A stretch of DNA of 10,270 nt from JANNWF01 sp052390415 (GTDB lineage: Bacteria > Pseudomonadota > Gammaproteobacteria > Xanthomonadales > Xanthomonadaceae): positions 1-10,270 of the forward strand of contig JBQTGY010000044.1 in assembly GCA_052390415.1 (NCBI GenBank). Direction: 5' to 3'. Positions 6,916-10,270 of the stretch are shown here, piece after piece. Under the pieces are notes generated by a model that had not been told where the DNA came from, made no database searches, and saw only the letters and a list, made by a program, of their open reading frames with translations. The position numbers and the translations under genes were made by a program. How positions within the stretch are numbered: the first letter of the stretch is position 1; every line of letters begins with the position of its first letter.

Positions 6916-7457
6916 TGCGAGTGGACAGGTTTTTCTCGACTCTGGTCCAACATTCATGGCGAGTCGAGTCCCCCGCGCGTGACCGGAGACTACCGCAGTG
7001 CGTTCTTGCACGTCATGGTCAGCTGCCGGCAGAACTTGAGTCGTTCATCCATTCGTTTTCGCTTTGCCTCGCTCCGTGCGAGCAGGCTTGGTTTATCTCA
7101 GTAGACGACTTATCACGCCCGCGCCAGAACGAAGAATTTCGCTTCGACGAGTTTGAAGCCATGTCGTTGGAGGTTGCCCAGCAGGATCAAGATCAAGAGT
7201 GGATCGCCAAAATTCGGTCCTTCTGGGATGCACATTTTCCGTTTTATCTTGCTGTCAACGGTGACTACCAATACTTCGCCGTTGTGCTATCGGGTCGGCT
7301 GCAAGGCTGCGTGGTTTACGGCTTTGGCCCAGAATTTGAGTCCTGTTCCGTTGTCGCCCCATCGCTGACACAATTCCTCGCAATGTTTTCGGCTGCCATT
7401 GAATCCAACGAACCCACTTATCCCTTCGGCAGCGCCATTCCGCGCAATTTGCCTTAG
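6915..7457 (+). CDS. SMI1/KNR4 (SUKH)-like protein
   Basis: A soluble 180-residue protein with no signal peptide or membrane helix. The pattern resembles the SUKH/SMI1-KNR4 fold: LPAELESFI (37-45), a central variable part, then FWDAHFPFYLAVNGDYQYFAV (103-123), GCVVYGFGPEFESC (131-144) and a final VVAPSLTQFLAMF helix (146-158). Family knowledge: many bacterial SUKH proteins are immunity proteins against polymorphic nuclease or deaminase toxins, while others have cellular roles. No toxin gene is adjacent. The start is uncertain: GTG at 6915 overlaps the previous stop (TAGTG) and GTG at 6921 is an alternative; the first in-frame ATG (about 7161) is too late to keep the conserved N-terminal part. 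The family call is by pattern recognition only. Confidence 0.6.
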   Translation: MRVDRFFSTLVQHSWRVESPARDRRLPQCVLARHGQLPAELESFIHSFSLCLAPCEQAWFISVDDLSRPRQNEEFRFDEFEAMSLEVAQQDQDQEWIAKIRSFWDAHFPFYLAVNGDYQYFAVVLSGRLQGCVVYGFGPEFESCSVVAPSLTQFLAMFSAAIESNEPTYPFGSAIPRNLP

Positions 7458-7484
7458 GTCGGTGGTGTGGTCTGGAGAAGCCCG

Positions 7485-7516
7485 GTAGGTTGGGCTGACG
7501 AAGGAAGCCCAACATT
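7485..7516. repeat. Palindromic intergenic repeat, copy 1
   Basis: GTTGGGCT (7489-7496) pairs perfectly with AGCCCAAC (7506-7513) around a 9-base loop. The left flank GTAG and the stem match the short REP-like element (GTAGGTTGGGCT...AGCCCAAC) often seen between genes of gammaproteobacteria. A similar copy lies 59 bases on. Confidence 0.7.
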
Positions 7517-7567
7517 AAGCGGGACGATGACGGGGATCGATTGCGGATTCGTTTTCTCCTGACGGGG

Positions 7568-7598
7568 CAGGTTGGGCTTCATTGCATTCAGCCCAATC
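7568..7598. repeat. Palindromic intergenic repeat, copy 2
   Basis: TTGGGCT (7572-7578) pairs with AGCCCAA (7590-7596) around an 11-base loop; one more G-T pair extends the stem. It keeps the GGTTGGGCT left arm of copy 1, but loop and flanks differ, so the shared part is the stem rather than a long duplication. Confidence 0.65.
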
Positions 7599-7687
7599 TT
7601 CACCGGAAGAAAGCCATTGAGCCCGCTGACGAAAAACTTTGCGCATGCCACTGGTAACAGACGCTGTGTACGCGCCGACCTTGGCCG

Positions 7688-8119
7688 CTATTTCACGACG
7701 CGCAAAAAGCTCGGTCGCTTCGGGCTTTCGGTGATTGCGGCAGGCGCGGCTTCTTCTTCGGGCGCAGCGGCAGCAGTGCTTGCTTCGTCATCGCGCGGCA
7801 GCATCATGCCTTGGCCCGTCTCCTGCGCATAAATGGCAAGCACAGCGGCCAACGGAACGCGCACCGAGTGACTGACACCCGAGAAACGCGCCATGAATCG
7901 AATGCCATCATTGCCGAGGTCCAACTGACCGACAGCACGCGCGGCGATATTCAGCACGACTTGACCATCCTTGACCGACTGCGTTGGCACTTGCACACCC
8001 GCCTGGGTAGCATCGACCAGCAAATGCGGGGTCATGCCGTTATCGCCGATCCACTCGTATATCGCACGGATGAGATACGGTCGATTGGAGGTCATGACGA
8101 CGGTCGGTGGCTTGCTCAC
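7688..8119 (-). CDS. sspB: ClpXP protease specificity-enhancing factor SspB
   Basis: A 143-residue cytoplasmic adaptor that delivers ssrA-tagged and other substrates to ClpXP. The N-terminal substrate-binding domain (about residues 5-110) shows RPYLIRAIYEWIGDNGMTPH (13-32) followed by LLVDAT. A flexible Ala/Glu/Pro-rich linker (about 111-135) leads to the C-terminal RPSFLRVVK tail. The LRVVK end is the ClpX-binding (XB) motif of this family. Translation starts at GTG 8119-8117, which overlaps the sspA stop in a GTGA junction, so it is coupled to sspA. The length is slightly under that of E. coli SspB (165), the difference lying in the linker. Confidence 0.95.
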   Translation of the reverse strand: MSKPPTVVMTSNRPYLIRAIYEWIGDNGMTPHLLVDATQAGVQVPTQSVKDGQVVLNIAARAVGQLDLGNDGIRFMARFSGVSHSVRVPLAAVLAIYAQETGQGMMLPRDDEASTAAAAPEEEAAPAAITESPKRPSFLRVVK

Positions 8120-8748
8120 GGCAGTTCTCGCAAGAGTTTTTCTTCCGTGGTCAAACTGCGCGCGAAGCCGGGATTGCGGAAAATCCGGGTGCCGTAGTCT
8201 TCGATCAATTTACCGTCCTTCGGCAAGCCAACCCCGAGCGCATCCAGTCGCCAGATGATCGGTGCCAACGCGCAATCGGCCAGGCTCATCTCGGTGTTGA
8301 GGAAAAACTTTGAAACCTTGAACAAGGGCAACGACCCCACCAGCAATTCTTTCAAGCGCTTACGGCCGGCTTCGGCCTGAACTTTGTTGCCACCTTGAAT
8401 GGCCTGAACCTGCGGCACCCAATCGTGCTCAAGCCGCAACATCGCCAAGCGCAGTCGCGCCCGCGACAACGGATCCACTGGCATCAAGGGAGGGTGCGGA
8501 TAACGTTCATCCAAATATTCGCTGACGACAGACGCGGCATAGAGCACCAGATCGCGCTCGACCAAGGTCGGAACCGAGTGGTACGGATTCAATTCGATCA
8601 AGTCCTCCGGCGGCTTTGCCGGATCGACCAATACCGAATCGTAGGTCACCCCTTTCGCCGCCAACACCAGCCTGACCCGGTGGCAGACGGCGCAATCTCG
8701 TGCAGTGAACAACGTCAGGGTATTGCGCATGCGCGAACTCGCTGCCAT
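8116..8748 (-). CDS. sspA: Stringent starvation protein A (SspA), GST-fold RNA polymerase-associated protein
   Basis: A 210-residue protein with an N-terminal thioredoxin-like domain (about 9-85) and a C-terminal helical GST domain (about 93-200). In E. coli, SspA binds sigma70 RNA polymerase and is induced by starvation. Family marks are LIELNPYHSVPTLV (50-63) with the cis-Pro, EYLDERYPHPPLMPV with PHPP at 84-87 (the surface pocket needed in E. coli SspA), and the SLADCALAPIIWRL region (155-168). The segment at 18-23 reads DCAVCH, giving a CxxC at C19/C22 that E. coli SspA lacks. The ATG at 8748 is chosen over an upstream start at 8895 because GAGGTG (8755-8760) sits 6 bases before it and the length then equals the family's. 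It follows petC after a 68-base gap and is coupled to sspB. Confidence 0.94.
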   Translation of the reverse strand: MAASSRMRNTLTLFTARDCAVCHRVRLVLAAKGVTYDSVLVDPAKPPEDLIELNPYHSVPTLVERDLVLYAASVVSEYLDERYPHPPLMPVDPLSRARLRLAMLRLEHDWVPQVQAIQGGNKVQAEAGRKRLKELLVGSLPLFKVSKFFLNTEMSLADCALAPIIWRLDALGVGLPKDGKLIEDYGTRIFRNPGFARSLTTEEKLLRELP

Positions 8749-8769
8749 GGAAGTCACCTCACCCAGCGA

Positions 8770-8803
8770 GCGGGCGAGCCTTGCAGGCGCCCGTGTCGCC
8801 CGC
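8770..8803 (-). terminator. GC-rich hairpin between petC and sspA (possible attenuator or processing site)
   Basis: GCGGGCGA (8770-8777) pairs perfectly with TCGCCCGC (8796-8803); the 18-base loop contains a small GCC/GGC stem. It lies 13 bases downstream of the petC stop. No T-run follows on the - strand, so full termination is unlikely; it could reduce read-through into sspAB or protect the petC 3' end. Confidence 0.4.
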
Positions 8804-8816
8804 CGGGTAGAAACCC

Positions 8817-9554
8817 TCAGTGGACGTCGCTCCAGTACTCGTTTTTGAGCAACCAGGCGAGAAATGTGAAAAATGCCAGGAACACGATCACCCACAATCC
8901 CACTGACGACCGCTTGAGAGCCGCTGGCTCACCGACGTACTGCAAGTACGCAGTGAGATCGCGGATGACTTGATCGAACTCGTTGGCGCTCAGGCGGCCC
9001 GGAGAGGCGACTTCCAGATGAGCCGGTGTGGCAGCGCCCGCATGCTCGCCGTCGTAAACAGGACGTTGAATACCCTGCAGCTCCCACAACACATTCGGCA
9101 TGCTGCTGCCAGCCAACAAGGTGTTGTTCCAGCCACTGGGGCGAGTCTCATCCACGTAGAAGGACTTCAGGAAAGTGTAAGTCCAGTCCCGACCACCCGG
9201 CTTGGCGCGCGCGATCAAGGACAGGTCAGGCGGTGCCTTGCCCAACCAAACGGCGGCGTCATCCGGATTCATTGCTACTTGCATGGTCTCGGCGAACTTG
9301 GCACCAGCTGGCGCCAAATTTTCCATGACCTGGGCTTCGGTCAGATTGAGGTCTTCGGCCGTGCGCGAATAACGATGCAGATTCAGCGAATGGCAACCGG
9401 CGCAGTAGTTGCTGAACAATGCCGCGCCACGTTGCAGCGACGCGGTGTCGTTGATATTGGCGTGACTCTCAAGCAGTGCGCCACCGCCCGCAGCCAAGAC
9501 CGTTGCCGGCGCCAAAGCCAATGTGAGTAGCAAGTAAGCAAGCCGCTTAGTCAT
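8817..9554 (-). CDS. petC: Cytochrome c1, ubiquinol-cytochrome c reductase (bc1 complex)
   Basis: The haem-c subunit of complex III takes electrons from the Rieske protein and passes them to soluble cytochrome c. It has 245 residues: a signal peptide (1-22, ending VLAA), haem-binding CAGCH (51-55), the conserved KAPPDLSLIAR (106-116), M152 in SSMPNVLWEL as the likely sixth haem ligand, and a C-terminal membrane anchor (about 218-237) ending in the cytoplasm. The bulk lies in the periplasm. The ATG at 9554 overlaps the last 8 bases of petB, so the two are translationally coupled. The length is normal for the proteobacterial family, with no sign of damage. Confidence 0.96.
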   Translation of the reverse strand: MTKRLAYLLLTLALAPATVLAAGGGALLESHANINDTASLQRGAALFSNYCAGCHSLNLHRYSRTAEDLNLTEAQVMENLAPAGAKFAETMQVAMNPDDAAVWLGKAPPDLSLIARAKPGGRDWTYTFLKSFYVDETRPSGWNNTLLAGSSMPNVLWELQGIQRPVYDGEHAGAATPAHLEVASPGRLSANEFDQVIRDLTAYLQYVGEPAALKRSSVGLWVIVFLAFFTFLAWLLKNEYWSDVH

Positions 9555-10270
9555 GCGCTGGCACCCGGTCCGGAACCGATTTCACCGCGTCAATGCGGGT
9601 CCAAATCGGCATGGTGATGAAGAAACCGAAGTAATAAAGGGTGAATACTCGCGCCGCCCACGTTTGCTCGGTGCTGCCTGCCTGCAAGCCTAGCCAACCC
9701 AAGGTCACGAAGGCAATGACGAATAAGGTAAGCATCACCTTGGTGAGCATGCCGCGGTAACGAACCGACTTCACGCCGCTGTAATCGAGCCAAGGCACCA
9801 AGAACAGGATCAGCACCGCGCCGCCCATGACCATCACACCGAGCAACTTGTCAGGAACCGCACGCAACATCGCGTAATAAGGCGTGAAGTACCACACCGG
9901 CTTGATGTGCTCTGGCGTCACCAGCGGATTGGCGACCACAAAATTGTCGTATTCGAGGAACAGACCACCGAACGTCGGTTCGAAGAACAGGATGAACGCG
10001 GCGATGGTCAGGAAGAACCCCGCGCCGAACAGATCCTTGACCGTGTAATAAGGATGGAACGGAATGCCGTCCAGCGGTTTGCCGTTGGCGTCTTTCTTCT
10101 TCTTGATCTCGATGCCTTCGGGATTGTTGGAGCCAACCTCGTGCAAGGCGCCCAGATGCAGCACCACCAGCAGCAGGATCACCAGCGGCAAAGCAATCAC
10201 GTGCAAGGCGAAAAAGCGATTCAGGGTGGCATCCGAAACCAGATAGTCGCCGCGGATGAACTCGGTCAAG
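9547..10270 (-). CDS. petB: Cytochrome b of the bc1 complex (partial; N-terminal part outside the window)
   Basis: The last 240 or so residues of cytochrome b, the membrane subunit that holds both quinone sites and haems bL and bH. Counting from the first visible codon (10269), GDYLVSDATLNRFFALH gives a haem-ligand His at 23, and VVLHLGALHEVGSNNP gives the next at 38, with 14 residues between them. The Qo-site motif is PVWY (124-127, in HIKPVWYFTPYYAMLRAVP) instead of PEWY. Further membrane helices and the EQTWAARVFTLYYFGFFITM segment complete the C-terminal half. The frame stays open to the window edge, where TTG encodes an internal Leu and is not a start. petA (Rieske) is expected upstream, outside the window. 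Confidence 0.95.
   Translation of the reverse strand, partial: LTEFIRGDYLVSDATLNRFFALHVIALPLVILLLVVLHLGALHEVGSNNPEGIEIKKKKDANGKPLDGIPFHPYYTVKDLFGAGFFLTIAAFILFFEPTFGGLFLEYDNFVVANPLVTPEHIKPVWYFTPYYAMLRAVPDKLLGVMVMGGAVLILFLVPWLDYSGVKSVRYRGMLTKVMLTLFVIAFVTLGWLGLQAGSTEQTWAARVFTLYYFGFFITMPIWTRIDAVKSVPDRVPAHD

Larger units (their letters stand above)
7458..7687. other. Convergent intergenic region with two hairpin repeats
   Basis: These 230 bases lie between the stops of the SUKH-like gene and sspB. They contain the two TTGGGCT/AGCCCAA hairpins listed separately. I see no gene: a 65-residue open frame on the - strand across the region is made of the repeat itself, and no family is recognisable. Bases 7600-7687 hold nothing I can identify, and no hairpin here has a T-run. 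Confidence 0.6.

Noticed and set aside
7454..7651. 65-codon open frame on the - strand in the sspB-SUKH gap
   Set aside because: It is the translation of the two hairpin repeats; no ribosome site or family pattern was found.
1..10270. CRISPR array, tRNA/rRNA genes, insertion sequences or phage genes
   Set aside because: I saw no regularly spaced direct repeats, no tRNA cloverleaf or rRNA sequence, and no transposase or integrase motif in any frame.

Overview
The window looks like chromosomal DNA of a GC-rich gammaproteobacterium, most likely Xanthomonadales-like (Rhodanobacteraceae/Lysobacteraceae type). That placement is inferred from an IPTL-CTERM-type surface protein tail, the petBC-sspA-sspB gene order, a cytochrome b with a PVWY rather than PEWY Qo motif, a DUF3301 gene, and intergenic TTGGGCT/AGCCCAA hairpin repeats. 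No phylogeny was run.

Layout. Positions 1-200 (+) hold the 3' end of an exported protein with an IPTL-CTERM-like anchor, closed by a clear intrinsic terminator (235-265). An AT-rich control region (311-357) carries a dyad that overlaps a promoter, and leads into a three-gene operon on the + strand: a GbsR/MarR-type regulator (358-927) and the two subunits of a short-Q-loop (CIO-type) cytochrome bd quinol oxidase, cydA (927-2279) and cydB (2272-3270). Both junctions overlap. Convergent to it on the - strand are a transmembrane Ser/Thr kinase with a periplasmic FGE/SUMF1-like domain (6433-4142) and, 40 bp downstream, a tail-anchored double-FHA protein (4101-3322); they form a probable phospho-signalling pair. 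Divergent from the kinase, on the + strand, are a DUF3301 membrane protein (6592-6915) and a TAGTG-coupled SMI1/KNR4 (SUKH)-like protein (6915-7457). A 230-bp intergenic stretch with two similar hairpins follows. The right end, on the - strand, carries petB (partial), petC, sspA and sspB in transcription order.

How the genes work together. Two respiratory modules flank the window: cytochrome bd oxidises quinol directly with O2, while the cytochrome bc1 subunits (petB, petC) pass quinol electrons to cytochrome c. SspA (an RNA polymerase-associated GST-fold protein) and SspB (a ClpXP adaptor) follow petC, an arrangement common in gammaproteobacteria. The kinase and FHA protein are the most open-ended part functionally: a cytoplasmic kinase is joined through the membrane to a probable periplasmic sensor and is paired with a membrane-anchored phosphothreonine reader. 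I see no CRISPR array, rRNA, tRNA or transposase, and no convincing wholly new system. The items most worth checking are the cyd operator/promoter, the kinase-FHA pair, the orphan SUKH-like gene and the paired hairpins.
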